Positions 1 through 8,577 of a DNA stretch of 64,000 bases are shown in pieces; position 1 is the stretch's first letter; each line of letters begins with the position of its first letter. The stretch covers positions 1,256,503 through 1,320,502 of the forward strand of contig NZ_KZ454941.1 of the NCBI RefSeq assembly GCF_002797375.1. Reading direction: 5' to 3'. A program made the position numbers and the translations under genes. Source of the stretch: Bacillus sp. FJAT-42315 (lineage in GTDB: Bacteria > Bacillota > Bacilli > Bacillales > Domibacillaceae). Under the pieces are notes generated by a model that was given only the letters and a program-made list of their open reading frames with translations, searched no databases and was not told where the DNA came from.

Positions 1-31
1 AGCTGAAGTAACGGCTTAATTCCATCAAAAT

Positions 32-65
32 TTAAGTAGGCTTGAGATATTTACTCAAGCCTACT
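32..65 (+). terminator. Terminator of a gene upstream of the window
   Basis: A 13-bp perfect stem (AAGTAGGCTTGAG / CTCAAGCCTACTT) closes on a 7-base loop and ends in a short T-run. By synteny the upstream gene may be gapB or a neighbour, but it is not in the window. Confidence 0.7.
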
Positions 66-98
66 TTGTTGTGCTTGAAAATGATAAAGTGAAACTTC

Positions 99-132
99 AA
101 TCAGTGGAGGTTTTCTTCATCCTCCACTGATT
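99..132. terminator. Hairpin, possible terminator
   Basis: A 12-bp perfect inverted repeat (AATCAGTGGAGG / CCTCCACTGATT) encloses a 10-base pyrimidine-rich loop. There is no long T-run after it, so it could be a factor-independent terminator for either strand or part of a repeat element. Confidence 0.45.
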
Positions 133-156
133 GTTAGTTGAACCAATCGGGCATTT

Positions 157-228
157 ACGGGCTGTTGATCCCCCACCTACAGATCTGCACTTCTTCTGCC
201 ATGTTGAGGTGGGGGTCTTACAGCCCGT
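157..228. repeat. Long imperfect palindrome
   Basis: Two 9-bp arms on each side (ACGGGCTGT and CCCCCACCT, answered by AGGTGGGGG and ACAGCCCGT) are separated by symmetrical 4/4 mismatches and enclose a 28-base loop. No coding sequence overlaps it convincingly. It resembles a small hairpin-type mobile element or transposon end, but I cannot match it to a named family from memory. Confidence 0.5.
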
Positions 229-335
229 TAATGAGGGGTAAATCGTCAGTTAGCGGCTATACTATAAAAGCGGCCGTTCGAATCTTTCGTCCGCATCCCC
301 CTTGCATAATAATAAAAAAACTTTCAAAATGGCTG

Positions 336-364
336 TTGCAAATTTGAACAGATCAAAGTATACT
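336..364 (+). promoter_or_regulatory. SigA-type promoter of speD
   Basis: TTGCAA and TATACT are separated by exactly 17 bases. Transcription would start near 371, leaving a leader of about 120 nt before speD. Confidence 0.7.
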
Positions 365-370
365 AATTTT

Positions 371-491
371 CGTGAAACAAAATAGCTACTTAAAGGGTTA
401 GGACCTCTTCGGACTAACTTTCCCCCGTGGTAGTTATCACTTTTACAAAAGCCTATGGTGAAAAAAATCATTGTAAAAGGGGGAAACGATC
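371..491 (+). promoter_or_regulatory. Structured speD leader RNA
   Basis: The leader can form nested helices: AGCTAC (about 386) with GTAGTT (about 430), and inside it GTTAG with CTAAC. A second hairpin pairs CTTTTACA (440-447) with TGTAAAAG (472-479), and its 3-prime arm runs into the GGGGG ribosome binding site of speD. This layout would suit control of translation initiation. I do not recognise it as a named riboswitch. Confidence 0.45.
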
Positions 492-869
492 ATGGAAACA
501 ATGGGTCGTCATGTAATTTCAGAACTATGGGGATGTAACTTAGAAAAATTAAATGATATGGAGAAAATTGAGCAAATTTTTGTGGATGCTGCATTAAAAT
601 CAGGTGCAGAAATTCGCGAGGTAGCTTTTCATAAATTTGCCCCACAAGGAGTTAGTGGAGTAGTCATTATTTCCGAATCTCATTTAACGATTCATAGCTT
701 CCCTGAGCATGGATACGCAAGCATTGACGTATATACATGCGGAGATTTAGATCCAAATATCGCTGCTAATTACATTGCGGAGGCTTTAGAGGCAGAAACG
801 CGCGAAACGATTGAATTGCCTCGTGGAATGGGCCCTGTACAAGCGAAAGAAAAAGCAACTATAAGCTAA
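492..869 (+). CDS. speD: S-adenosylmethionine decarboxylase proenzyme
   Basis: The 125-aa product decarboxylates S-adenosylmethionine to give the aminopropyl donor for spermidine synthesis. It has the size and sequence of the class 1B (Bacillus/Thermotoga) enzyme. The self-cleavage site is visible as E62-S63-H64: S63 becomes the pyruvoyl cofactor and splits the proenzyme into beta and alpha chains. H68 and C83 match the processing and catalytic residues of the family. The gene is preceded by its own promoter and a structured leader and is followed at once by a terminator, so it is monocistronic. Its place ahead of nrdR-dnaB matches B. subtilis. Start ATG has a GGGGG ribosome site 7 bases upstream. 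Confidence 0.95.
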   Translation: METMGRHVISELWGCNLEKLNDMEKIEQIFVDAALKSGAEIREVAFHKFAPQGVSGVVIISESHLTIHSFPEHGYASIDVYTCGDLDPNIAANYIAEALEAETRETIELPRGMGPVQAKEKATIS

Positions 870-875
870 CAAAAA

Positions 876-907
876 CAAGGTGTATGCGACATAAGCATAC
901 ACCTTTT
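876..907 (+). terminator. speD terminator
   Basis: AAGGTGTATGC pairs with GCATACACCTT around a 7-base loop and is followed by TTTT. Confidence 0.8.
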
Positions 908-931
908 CCTATTGAAATAACCCTTCTTTTC

Positions 932-960
932 TTGTGCATTCTGCTTCTTTTTTATATGAT
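932..960 (+). promoter_or_regulatory. SigA-type promoter of nrdR-dnaB-dnaI
   Basis: TTGTGC and TATGAT are spaced by 17 bases, 38 bases ahead of nrdR. Confidence 0.6.
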
Positions 961-998
961 AGGATAAATATAAGATAAAATAAATCGGAGTTGATACG

Positions 999-1457
999 AT
1001 GAGATGTCCGGCTTGTCAGTACAATGGCACACGTGTAATTGATTCTAGACCGATAGATGATAGTCGGTCGATTCGGCGGCGGCGGGAATGTGAATCTTGT
1101 GCGTACCGATTCACAACGTTTGAAAAGGTAGAGGATTTACCGCTGATTGTCGTGAAGAAGGAAGGTATGCGAGAAGAATTTAACCGGGATAAAATGCTAC
1201 GTGGATTAGTGAAAGCATGTGAAAAACGCCCGGTACCGCTTGAGCAGTTAGAAAAGATCTCTCTTGATGTAGAGAAGGAAATTCGTAGCCAAGGGTATTC
1301 AGAGATCGATTCAGATAAGATTGGCGAGATGGTGATGGACCGTTTAGCGGAAGTAGATGAAGTCGCTTACGTTCGTTTTGCCTCTGTATATCGTCAATTT
1401 AAAGATATTAACGTCTTTTTGGATGAGTTGAAAGAATTAATTAAAAAAGTGAAATAA
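999..1457 (+). CDS. nrdR: Transcriptional repressor NrdR
   Basis: NrdR represses ribonucleotide reductase genes in response to ATP/dATP. The 152-aa protein begins with a zinc ribbon (Cys pairs at residues 3/6 and 31/34) followed by the ATP-cone domain (about 49-139). Length equals that of the B. subtilis protein. It lies directly ahead of dnaB and dnaI, 53 bp from dnaB, so dNTP supply and replication initiation are co-transcribed. No NrdR box is visible at its own promoter, so it is probably not autoregulated. Confidence 0.95.
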   Translation: MRCPACQYNGTRVIDSRPIDDSRSIRRRRECESCAYRFTTFEKVEDLPLIVVKKEGMREEFNRDKMLRGLVKACEKRPVPLEQLEKISLDVEKEIRSQGYSEIDSDKIGEMVMDRLAEVDEVAYVRFASVYRQFKDINVFLDELKELIKKVK

Positions 1458-1510
1458 CAGGCTGGAGGCAGACAGTGCTCTAGCTTTTTTCATCGAAAGG
1501 TTAGATAACG

Positions 1511-2914
1511 ATGACCCTACACTGGAATGAAATTCAACCCGTCGATGAGTACAAGTCTTGCTTAAGCGGGGTACTCCATGAAGCGGATCGTAAAATATTA
1601 ACATTTCTGTACCAGCCATTAATCGGTGCGAAATGCTTTAGTTTGTATATGACATTATGGGCGGAAGTAGAAAAGAACCGTCTCGTTGCGCGCGTGTCCA
1701 ATCATTATTATTTAATGAACTTGATGGATATGAGTCTGGAAGAGATATATAAAGAACGTCTCAAGCTAGAAGCGCTTGGTTTATTAAAAACATACGCCAA
1801 AAAAAGAGACGACATTCGCGAATTTATTTATGAATTGCAGCCGCCGCTAACAGCGGAGCAGTTTTTTCATGATGGCATGCTGAATGTATTTCTTTACCGG
1901 AAAATTGGTCGTTCGCATTTTCAACGGTTAAAGGAATTCTTTGTTGATCAGTTCGTCCCAAAAACAGAATATCATGATGTTACGAGAGACTTTCAAGAAG
2001 TGTTTTCTGCTGGACAAACAATGATAAACGAAGAGGCAATTGAGGTCAGTCAAATTTCTCAAAGCCAACAATTTATTTCTAAGGCAGAAGGTAAAGGGGT
2101 TTCGCTTTCTGAGGACACCTTTGATTTCAGTCTTCTTGAAAGTGCCTTAAAAGGGGCGATGCTATCGAAAGTCATATTGACGCCCTCTGTAAAGGAAACG
2201 ATTGCGAAATTATCTGTTCTTTATGGTATTGAACCACTGGAGATGAAAAATTTACTTTTATCCTCGATGGATGAAAAGGATGAGATTGACCTAGAAGTGC
2301 TGCGGAAATCAGCGCGCGATTGGTATCAGCTAGAGAAGAATAGTGAACTTCCTGAACTTATTTACCTCGTACAACCAGTTCCGTTACGAACAGTGGAGCA
2401 TGAGCCGACGACGCAAGAAGAACAATTGATGCATTATTTAGAAACAACATCTCCAAGGCAAATACTCATTGATATTTCGGGAAGTTTGCCATCGAAATCT
2501 GATTTAAAGGTCATTGAAGGTGTGATGTTCCAGCATAAGCTGCCAGCAGGTGTCGTCAATGTCCTCATTCAATATGTACTTTTGAAGACCGATATGAAAA
2601 TGACGAAAAGCTACGTGGAGAAAATCGCCTCTCACTGGGCGAGGAAAAAAGTGAAAACAGTGAAAGATGCGATGGATTTGGCGAAAAGTGAGCATCGTCA
2701 ATATTTAGACTGGGCGCAAAATAAAAAGCAGCCAAGCAAAAAAGCGGCCATTCGTACGGAAAAGCTACCTGAATGGTTTCATGAAACGGAAGAAACAGAG
2801 AAGCCTGCCGAGAAAGAGTCAGCTGCTATTGCAGCGAAAAGGCGTGAATTAGAAGAGAGGATCAAAAATAATCGATTAAAAAGGCAGGTGAAACAAGATG
2901 AAGAAAATAGATGA
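1511..2914 (+). CDS. dnaB: Replication initiation and membrane attachment protein DnaB
   Basis: This is the Firmicutes DnaB (not the helicase). It works with DnaD and DnaI to load the DnaC helicase at oriC and at PriA-restart sites. The 467-aa length fits the family (472 in B. subtilis). The C-terminal half (about 300-400) holds the DnaB/DnaD helical domain, including the YLDWAQ segment near residue 400. The tail is charged and helical (E/K/R-rich, about 415-467). The last 17 bases overlap dnaI, which suggests translational coupling. The start ATG at 1511 is preceded by a GAAAGG site. Confidence 0.93.
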   Translation: MTLHWNEIQPVDEYKSCLSGVLHEADRKILTFLYQPLIGAKCFSLYMTLWAEVEKNRLVARVSNHYYLMNLMDMSLEEIYKERLKLEALGLLKTYAKKRDDIREFIYELQPPLTAEQFFHDGMLNVFLYRKIGRSHFQRLKEFFVDQFVPKTEYHDVTRDFQEVFSAGQTMINEEAIEVSQISQSQQFISKAEGKGVSLSEDTFDFSLLESALKGAMLSKVILTPSVKETIAKLSVLYGIEPLEMKNLLLSSMDEKDEIDLEVLRKSARDWYQLEKNSELPELIYLVQPVPLRTVEHEPTTQEEQLMHYLETTSPRQILIDISGSLPSKSDLKVIEGVMFQHKLPAGVVNVLIQYVLLKTDMKMTKSYVEKIASHWARKKVKTVKDAMDLAKSEHRQYLDWAQNKKQPSKKAAIRTEKLPEWFHETEETEKPAEKESAAIAAKRRELEERIKNNRLKRQVKQDEENR

Positions 2915-3830
2915 AACGATGAAACGATTGACGAGTTCTCCTGATTTTCAAACACGTTATGAAAACATGCGAAAAGAAATTTTAAATGATCCATCGATTC
3001 AACAATTTATTAAAGAGCATGAGCAAGAGATTTCATCAAATGTGATCAATAAAAACTTAATGAAATTGTATGAATATAAATCGCAAAGCTTTTCCTGTGA
3101 TAAATGCCCAAACCTTGATGGCTGTATCAATGTCGTGAAAGGCTTTGAACCGAAGCTCGTGTGGCGCCAGGGAGCTATTGATATTGATTACCATCGCTGT
3201 CGGAGTAAAATTCGTGACGACGAAAAACGCAAAAATGAGAAATTAATCGATAGCATCTACGTGCCCAAAGATATTTTACATGCGACGTTTACAAATTTAG
3301 ATCTTCAAGATCCAGATCGGTGGCAGGCAATTGAAACGGCGCAAAAATTTACAGAAGCGTATAAGAAAGATCAGCATACGAAAGGTCTTTATATTCACGG
3401 TTCGTTTGGCGTTGGTAAGTCATACTTACTCGGAGCAATTGCCAATGATTTGGCGGAAATAAATGTTTCCTCACTTATCGTCTATTTCCCAGAATTTATT
3501 CGGGAAATGAAGCAGTCTTTTAACGATCAATCGATGAATAGTAAGCTTGAGGTTGTGAAAAAAGCACCAGTGCTAATGCTTGACGATATCGGAGCGGAAT
3601 CTATGTCCAGCTGGATGCGTGACGATATTCTTGGGACGATTTTGCAATTTCGGATGCTAGAAGGGTTGCCTACTTTCTTTACGTCGAACTTTAGCTACTC
3701 TGAATTAGAGCACCATTTAACGTACTCGCAGCGTGGAGAAAAGGAAGAGTTGAAAGCGAAGCGAGTGATGGAGCGGATTCGATATTTAACGGTGCCAGTG
3801 GAAATGAAGGGTCAGAATCGTCGGAAATAA
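2898..3830 (+). CDS. dnaI: Primosomal protein DnaI (helicase loader)
   Basis: An AAA+ ATPase that loads the replicative helicase with DnaB and DnaD. The N-terminal third is a helicase-binding domain with a zinc site (CDKCPNLDGC near residues 67-76, then H-x-C near 99-101). The ATPase part shows Walker A (GSFGVGKS, about 169-176) and Walker B (VLMLDDIGAE, about 225-234). The 310-aa length is that of B. subtilis DnaI. The start lies inside the dnaB 3-prime end with an AGGTGAAACAAG ribosome site. The ytxB/ytxC genes that follow dnaI in B. subtilis are absent here. Confidence 0.95.
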   Translation: MKKIDETMKRLTSSPDFQTRYENMRKEILNDPSIQQFIKEHEQEISSNVINKNLMKLYEYKSQSFSCDKCPNLDGCINVVKGFEPKLVWRQGAIDIDYHRCRSKIRDDEKRKNEKLIDSIYVPKDILHATFTNLDLQDPDRWQAIETAQKFTEAYKKDQHTKGLYIHGSFGVGKSYLLGAIANDLAEINVSSLIVYFPEFIREMKQSFNDQSMNSKLEVVKKAPVLMLDDIGAESMSSWMRDDILGTILQFRMLEGLPTFFTSNFSYSELEHHLTYSQRGEKEELKAKRVMERIRYLTVPVEMKGQNRRK

Positions 3831-3843
3831 TGAACAAGCCCTA

Positions 3844-3872
3844 TTGATTTTCATGTAAGGAAGTTCTATAAT
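3844..3872 (+). promoter_or_regulatory. SigA-type promoter of thrS
   Basis: TTGATT and TATAAT with a 17-base spacer begin the T-box leader of thrS; the -10 is a perfect consensus match. Confidence 0.75.
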
Positions 3873-3879
3873 AACGTAC

Positions 3880-4150
3880 ATACATGATAAATATCGACAG
3901 GTTATGACGAGGACACGAGTCTTTTTTTACGGTTTTCAGAGAGGGAGAGCTAGGCTGAAACTTTCCTAACACGAAAAAAACACTTACCACCTCTGAACCA
4001 CGGCCGTGAACGCAAGCTTTGCTAGTAATGGACCGCCGGCAGCAGCCGTTATCTGAACTGGAGATTTCAACATTTTTTGTTGGAAAAGTAGGGTGGAATC
4101 GCGATTAAAACCTCGTCCCTTCATTAAATTGAAGGGGTGGGGTTTTTTTA
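3880..4150 (+). promoter_or_regulatory. Threonyl T-box leader of thrS
   Basis: The leader ends with the T-box sequence AGGGTGGAATCGCG (4090-4103) followed by the antiterminator/terminator switch. Stem I is closed by TTTTCAGAGAGG pairing with CCTCTGAA (about 3991-3998). ACC triplets, a threonine codon, lie just 5-prime of the closing strand (about 3986-3991), fitting a tRNA-Thr specifier. Uncharged tRNA-Thr would stabilise the antiterminator and permit thrS transcription. Confidence 0.93.
4111..4150 (+). terminator. T-box terminator of thrS leader
   Basis: A 13-bp stem (CCTCGTCCCTTCA with TGAAGGGGTGGGG, including G-T pairs) is followed by seven Ts. Confidence 0.88.
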
Positions 4151-4180
4151 TTTTTTATGAAAAAGAAGGAGCTGGAAGTA

Positions 4181-6121
4181 ATGTCTGACATGATGAAAAT
4201 TACATTCCCTGATGGGTCCATCAAGGAGTTTTCTAAAGGAACAACGACAGAAGAAATTGCCCAATCGATTAGCCCTGGGTTAAAGAAGAAAGCATTAGCT
4301 GGTAAAGTGAATGGCCGATTATTCGATTTACGCACACCGATTGAAGAAGATGGAAGTTTAGAAATCGTGACACCAGACCATGAAGATGCGTTAGAAATTT
4401 TGCGTCACAGCACAGCGCATTTAATGGCTCAAGCGGTTAAACGTGTCTATGGCGCAGAAAAGGTGAAATTAGGTGTTGGTCCAGTTATCGAAGGTGGATT
4501 TTATTACGATATCGATTTAGATGAATCGATCTCAACAGAAGACCTACCGAAAATCGAAAAAGAAATGAAGAAAATCATCGGCGAAAACATTGAAGTTGTT
4601 CGTAAAGAAGTAAGTCGCAATGAAGCGCTGAAGTTTTACCAAGAAATTGGCGATGAATATAAAATTGAACTGATCGGTGCGATTCCTGAAGAGGAAACAG
4701 TGACAATGTATGAGCAAGGTGATTTTACCGATCTTTGCCGTGGCGTTCATGTTCCGTCCACTAACAAAATTAAAGAATTTAAGCTATTAAGCATTGCAGG
4801 TGCGTACTGGCGTGGAGATAGCAATAATAAAATGCTACAACGTATTTACGGTACAGCATTCTTCACAAAAGAAGACTTGAAGAAACATTTGCAAATGCTT
4901 GAAGAAGCGAAAGAGCGTGACCACCGTAAAATCGGTAAAGAGTTAAACTTATTTATGAATTCGATGAAAGTCGGTCAAGGTTTGCCGATGTGGTTACCAA
5001 AAGGCGCAACGATTCGCCGTATTGTTGAGCGTTACATCGTTGATAAAGAAGAAAGCCTTGGCTACAATCACGTTTATACACCAGTAATGGGAAGTGTGGA
5101 GTTATATAAAACGAGCGGTCACTGGGAACACTATCAAGAAAACATGTTCCCGATGATGGAAATGGACAATGAGCAGCTAGTGCTTCGTCCGATGAACTGC
5201 CCGCATCATATGATGATTTATAAAAATGGCATTCACTCTTACCGTCAATTGCCGATCCGCATCGCTGAACTAGGTACAATGCATCGTTATGAAATGTCAG
5301 GAGCGCTTTCAGGACTTCAACGTGTCCGTGGAATGACATTGAATGATGCTCATATTTTCGTTCGTCCAGATCAAATTAAAGAAGAATTCAAACGTGTTGT
5401 TCAATTAATTCTTGAAGTGTATAAAGATTTCGACTTGAACGATTACTCTTTCCGTTTGTCTTACCGTGATCCTGCTGATACAGAGAAATATTTCGATGAT
5501 GATGAAATGTGGGAAAAAGCACAAAGCATGCTGAAAGAAGCGATGGATGAACTGGGCCTTGATTATTATGAAGCAGAAGGTGAAGCGGCATTCTACGGTC
5601 CCAAGTTAGACGTAATGGTGAAAACAGCGTTAGGTAAAGAAGAAACTTTATCAACAGCTCAGCTAGACTTCTTATTGCCAGAGCGTTTTGAATTAACATA
5701 TATCGGCGAAGATGGAAAGCAGCATCGTCCGGTTGTTATTCACCGTGGAGTCGTATCGACAATGGAACGTTTCGTTGCCTTCTTAATTGAAGAATACAAA
5801 GGTGCATTCCCAACATGGTTAGCGCCGACTCAAGTTCAAGTGATTCCAGTGTCTGCGGACGTTCATTTTGATTATGCGAAGGAAGTACAAGAAAGTTTAC
5901 GTGCAGCAGGCATTCGCGCAGAGCTTGATGATCGCGACGAAAAAATCGGCTACAAAATCCGTGAAGCACAAATTCAAAAAACACCGTACATGCTTGTTGT
6001 TGGTGATAAAGAAATCGAAACGAAGTCAGTTAACGTTCGAAAGTATGGTGAACAAAAATCAGAAACAATCGTTTTCGATAACTTCTTAGAAATGATTAAG
6101 AAAGAAGCGAAAAAAGGGTAA
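4181..6121 (+). CDS. thrS: Threonyl-tRNA synthetase
   Basis: Class II synthetase that charges tRNA-Thr. Domain order is TGS (about 1-63), SAD editing domain with the H-S-T-A-H motif and the later DLCRGVHVP segment, catalytic core with PMNCPHH (zinc/active-site Cys and His), R-E-like motif 2 and the GRGVVS-type motif 3 ([12 protein letters not shown]), then the anticodon-binding domain (last ~100 aa). I set the start at 4181 (MSDMMK...) because the family begins there and a GAAGGAG site sits 9 bases upstream. The in-frame ATG at 4157 lies almost on the terminator T-run with no ribosome site. This gives 646 aa. Confidence 0.96.
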   Translation: MSDMMKITFPDGSIKEFSKGTTTEEIAQSISPGLKKKALAGKVNGRLFDLRTPIEEDGSLEIVTPDHEDALEILRHSTAHLMAQAVKRVYGAEKVKLGVGPVIEGGFYYDIDLDESISTEDLPKIEKEMKKIIGENIEVVRKEVSRNEALKFYQEIGDEYKIELIGAIPEEETVTMYEQGDFTDLCRGVHVPSTNKIKEFKLLSIAGAYWRGDSNNKMLQRIYGTAFFTKEDLKKHLQMLEEAKERDHRKIGKELNLFMNSMKVGQGLPMWLPKGATIRRIVERYIVDKEESLGYNHVYTPVMGSVELYKTSGHWEHYQENMFPMMEMDNEQLVLRPMNCPHHMMIYKNGIHSYRQLPIRIAELGTMHRYEMSGALSGLQRVRGMTLNDAHIFVRPDQIKEEFKRVVQLILEVYKDFDLNDYSFRLSYRDPADTEKYFDDDEMWEKAQSMLKEAMDELGLDYYEAEGEAAFYGPKLDVMVKTALGKEETLSTAQLDFLLPERFELTYIGEDGKQHRPVVIHRGVVSTMERFVAFLIEEYKGAFPTWLAPTQVQVIPVSADVHFDYAKEVQESLRAAGIRAELDDRDEKIGYKIREAQIQKTPYMLVVGDKEIETKSVNVRKYGEQKSETIVFDNFLEMIKKEAKKG

Positions 6122-6135
6122 TTTAAAAAAAGTCC

Positions 6136-6164
6136 TTGATCTTTTGTTCAAGCTTTGTTAATAT
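6136..6164 (+). promoter_or_regulatory. Promoter of infC-rpmI-rplT
   Basis: TTGATC and TAATAT are 17 bases apart, about 270 nt ahead of infC, giving the long leader typical of this operon. Confidence 0.55.
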
Positions 6165-6174
6165 AATTTTTGTT

Positions 6175-6436
6175 GATGACAATGAATTGACGAACATGAT
6201 TCGTTGTGATATAGTTACTAAGGTGAACAGAATACACAAGCAGAAGCACCCGCTTCTCACCTGATTGACGCGCCAAGCAGTTGGCAGGTTTGAATGTAAT
6301 GATTAATGGCCACTATGCGGCTGTTTCAATGCGGGTATGCTCATATACCCGCATTTTTTATTGCCTTTAAACAGTTAACGTTAATGTGTATTCGTGAATA
6401 TATGTGTATTCTAATAAACCTTGGAGGTGGCTAATT
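6175..6436 (+). promoter_or_regulatory. L20-type autoregulatory leader of infC operon
   Basis: A roughly 260-nt leader precedes infC. It ends in an attenuator (AATGCGGGTAT / ATACCCGCATT then T-run, 6329-6360) located about 75 bases before the start codon. In Bacillus, ribosomal protein L20 binds this leader to trigger termination. The position, attenuator and gene order fit; I did not fold the full L20-binding pseudoknot. Confidence 0.7.
6329..6360 (+). terminator. Attenuator in infC leader
   Basis: An 11-bp stem around GCTCAT-type loop bases is followed by TTTTTT, well before the infC start. Confidence 0.8.
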
Positions 6437-6955
6437 ATTAGCAAAGATATGTTTGTAAACGAGGGAATTCGTTCCCGTGAAGTCCGTCTCATTGACCAAA
6501 ATGGAGAGCAGTTAGGAATTAAATCAAAATTCGATGCGCTCGAAATTGCTTCACGCGTTAATCTTGATCTTGTGCTTGTTGCCCCAAATGCGAAACCGCC
6601 AGTAGCTCGTATTATGGACTACGGGAAGTTCAAATTTGAACAGCAGAAGAAAGAGAAAGAAGCTCGTAAAAATCAAAAAATCATTAATCTTAAAGAAGTT
6701 CGTCTTAGCCCGACGATTGAAGAGCATGATTTTAGTACGAAACTTCGCAATGCCATCAAATTCCTTGAAAAAGGGGATAAAGTGAAAGCTTCAATCCGCT
6801 TCAAGGGACGTGCGATTACTCATAAGGAAATTGGACAACGCGTTCTTGAGCGTTTTTCAAAAGCTTGTGAGGAAGTAGCTACTGTTGAGACTAAACCAAA
6901 AATGGATGGTCGCAGTATGTTCTTAATCTTAGCACCTAAAAACGAAAAGCAATAA
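6437..6955 (+). CDS. infC: Translation initiation factor IF-3
   Basis: IF-3 binds the 30S subunit, checks initiator tRNA-start codon pairing and prevents premature 50S joining. I place the start at the ATT codon at 6437 (then Ser-Lys-Asp), 9 bases after GGAGG: infC genes characteristically use a rare AUU start, through which IF-3 controls its own synthesis. No ATG or GTG with a good ribosome site is available; the next ATG (6449) would drop conserved N-terminal residues. The product is 172 aa, with the N-terminal domain, the lysine-rich linker ([14 protein letters not shown]) and the C-terminal domain. Confidence 0.93.
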   Translation: MSKDMFVNEGIRSREVRLIDQNGEQLGIKSKFDALEIASRVNLDLVLVAPNAKPPVARIMDYGKFKFEQQKKEKEARKNQKIINLKEVRLSPTIEEHDFSTKLRNAIKFLEKGDKVKASIRFKGRAITHKEIGQRVLERFSKACEEVATVETKPKMDGRSMFLILAPKNEKQ

Positions 6956-6974
6956 GTTTGAGGAGGAATTACAA

Positions 6975-7175
6975 ATGCCAAAAATGAAAACCCACCGCGG
7001 CTCAGCTAAGCGTTTCAAAAAGACAGGTTCTGGTAAATTAAAACGTTCTCATGGCTACACAAGTCACTTATTTGCCAACAAATCTACGAAACAAAAACGT
7101 AAGCTTCGCAAAGGAACGCTTGTATCTAAAGGCGATTTCAAACGCATTCGTCACATGTTAGACAACTTGAAGTAA
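6975..7175 (+). CDS. rpmI: 50S ribosomal protein L35
   Basis: A 66-aa, very basic protein of the large subunit with the conserved [15 protein letters not shown] start. It sits 19 bp after infC behind an AGGAGG site in the conserved infC-rpmI-rplT operon. Confidence 0.97.
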   Translation: MPKMKTHRGSAKRFKKTGSGKLKRSHGYTSHLFANKSTKQKRKLRKGTLVSKGDFKRIRHMLDNLK

Positions 7176-7205
7176 GACTAGGAACCATTATAGGAGGGAA
7201 ATATT

Positions 7206-7565
7206 ATGCCACGCGTAAAAGGCGGAACAGTAACTCGCAGACGTCGTAAAAAAGTTCTTAAATTAGCAAAAGGTTTTTTCGGTGCTAAACACCGTTTATA
7301 TAAAGTTGCAAACCAACAAGTAATGAAATCTTTACAATATGCTTACCGTGATCGTCGCCAGAAAAAACGTGACTTCCGTAAGCTTTGGATCACTCGTATC
7401 AACGCAGCAGCTCGCATGAACGGTCTTTCTTACAGCCGTTTAATGCACGGTTTAAAGCTTGCTGAAATCGAAGTGAACCGCAAAATGCTTGCTGACTTAG
7501 CAATTAGCGATGAAAAAGCATTTGCTCAATTAGCAGACGCTGCAAAAGCTCAATTAAACAAATAA
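7206..7565 (+). CDS. rplT: 50S ribosomal protein L20
   Basis: The 119-aa basic protein is needed early in 50S assembly and is also the repressor of its own operon through the infC leader. Standard length; conserved N-terminal RVKGG...RRRRKK and the RLMHGLK segment near residues 79-85 are present. Preceded by GGAGGG and followed at once by a terminator. Confidence 0.97.
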   Translation: MPRVKGGTVTRRRRKKVLKLAKGFFGAKHRLYKVANQQVMKSLQYAYRDRRQKKRDFRKLWITRINAAARMNGLSYSRLMHGLKLAEIEVNRKMLADLAISDEKAFAQLADAAKAQLNK

Positions 7566-7575
7566 TTTTTGTTCA

Positions 7576-7608
7576 AAATCAGACCGCTTCGGCGCGTCTG
7601 ATTTTTTA
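7576..7608 (+). terminator. Terminator after rplT
   Basis: AAATCAGAC pairs with GTCTGATTT across a GC-rich loop containing CTTCGG, then a T-run. Confidence 0.85.
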
Positions 7609-7609
7609 T

Positions 7610-7740
7610 TTTGGGTAGAAAGTTGGGGACTTCGTAAAAGTGAGCTACGACTCAATAAAAAAGTCGTTAGATTCAGTAAAAAGCCAGAGCGAGTCAGTAA
7701 TAAAGTGAATCAACTTAGCAAAAGCCCAATGATTTCTGAA
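7610..7740 (+). repeat. Degenerate coding-like repeat in an intergenic gap
   Basis: Between the rplT terminator and the ysdA promoter the sequence repeats GA(C/T)TCA(A/G)TAAAAAAG-type units. Read forward it codes for SYDSIKKSLDSVKSQSESV, with no start codon or ribosome site. No gene is called here. Confidence 0.5.
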
Positions 7741-7783
7741 AAGCGAAATGTTTGATACAATAAATGCTGGGAGGAGATACAAT

Positions 7784-8032
7784 TTGTTCATTTATTTTGT
7801 TCTCATCAATGTCATTAGCTATGCGGTTATGGCAAATGATAAGAGGAAGGCGAAACGCGGAGCTTGGCGGACGAGTGAGTTCACGCTATGGTTGTTAGCA
7901 TTCACTGGTGGAGCGGTTGGCAGTTGGGTAGCGATGCAGACGCACCGGCATAAAACGAAGCATGCTTCCTTTAAATATGGGATGCCGATATTAGCAGTGA
8001 TCGACCTTGGATTGCTTGCGTATTTTTCATAA
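7784..8032 (+). CDS. DUF1294 family small membrane protein (YsdA-like)
   Basis: An 82-aa integral membrane protein with three hydrophobic segments (about 1-17, 37-50, 66-82) and a positively charged loop between. The arrangement LWLLAFTGGAVGSWVAMQTHRHKTKH is typical of DUF1294, whose function is unknown. The start is TTG at 7784, chosen because GGGAGGAG ends 7 bases before it; the upstream ATG at 7748 overlaps the probable -10 (TACAAT at about 7755). It occupies the place of B. subtilis ysdA after rplT. Confidence 0.85.
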   Translation: MFIYFVLINVISYAVMANDKRKAKRGAWRTSEFTLWLLAFTGGAVGSWVAMQTHRHKTKHASFKYGMPILAVIDLGLLAYFS

Positions 8033-8053
8033 AGAATAAGGAGAAATGTTACA

Positions 8054-8491
8054 ATGAACTATAACTTAAAAATCAAATTACTACATAATGAGGCTCTTTT
8101 ACCATTCCAAGCGAATGTAGGAGATGCAGGGTTAGATTTGTTTTCCGCAGAAGAAAAAGTGATCAAGCCAGGAGAAGCGGAATTAATTAGCACAGGAATT
8201 AGCATTGAGTTGCCACAAGGAACGGAAGCGCAAGTGAGACCGAGAAGCGGCTTAGCGTTAAAGCATGCGGTGACGGTATTAAATAGCCCAGGCACGATCG
8301 ATGAAGGATATAGAGGGGAAATTAAAGTCATTCTCATTAACCATGGAAAGGCAGATTTTAAAGTAGAGAAGCACATAAGGATTGCTCAAATGGTGATTGC
8401 ACCTGTGGCAACGGTAACGATCACTCAAGTGGAAGAGTTGTCTACTTCTGAGAGAGGAGAAGGAGGGTTTGGATCTTCAGGTGTCAAATGA
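8054..8491 (+). CDS. dut: dUTP diphosphatase
   Basis: Hydrolyses dUTP to dUMP and pyrophosphate, keeping uracil out of DNA and feeding thymidylate synthesis. All five motifs of the trimeric dUTPase family are visible: AGLDLFS (I), RPRSGLA (II), [11 protein letters not shown] with the tyrosine of the uracil pocket (III), RIAQMV (IV) and the flexible [10 protein letters not shown] tail (V). Length 145 aa is usual. It follows the ysdA-like gene by 21 bp and may share its transcript. Confidence 0.94.
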   Translation: MNYNLKIKLLHNEALLPFQANVGDAGLDLFSAEEKVIKPGEAELISTGISIELPQGTEAQVRPRSGLALKHAVTVLNSPGTIDEGYRGEIKVILINHGKADFKVEKHIRIAQMVIAPVATVTITQVEELSTSERGEGGFGSSGVK

Positions 8492-8510
8492 AGATTGCTA
8501 ACCGCAAATT

Positions 8511-8539
8511 TTGAATATTTGAGCAAACATGCGTATACT
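8511..8539 (+). promoter_or_regulatory. SigA-type promoter of the M42 peptidase gene
   Basis: TTGAAT, a 17-base spacer and TATACT precede the gene by 38 bases. Confidence 0.65.
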
Positions 8540-8577
8540 TAAATGGATACACATTTTTTGATAAAGGAGGCTTTTCC

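Noticed and set aside
138-471. Short frames on both strands ahead of speD
   Set aside because: They cover the palindrome, promoter and leader, have no ribosome sites and resemble nothing known.
4157-4180. Upstream ATG as start of thrS
   Set aside because: It has no ribosome site and abuts the terminator T-run, and it would place the GAAGGAG site within the gene.
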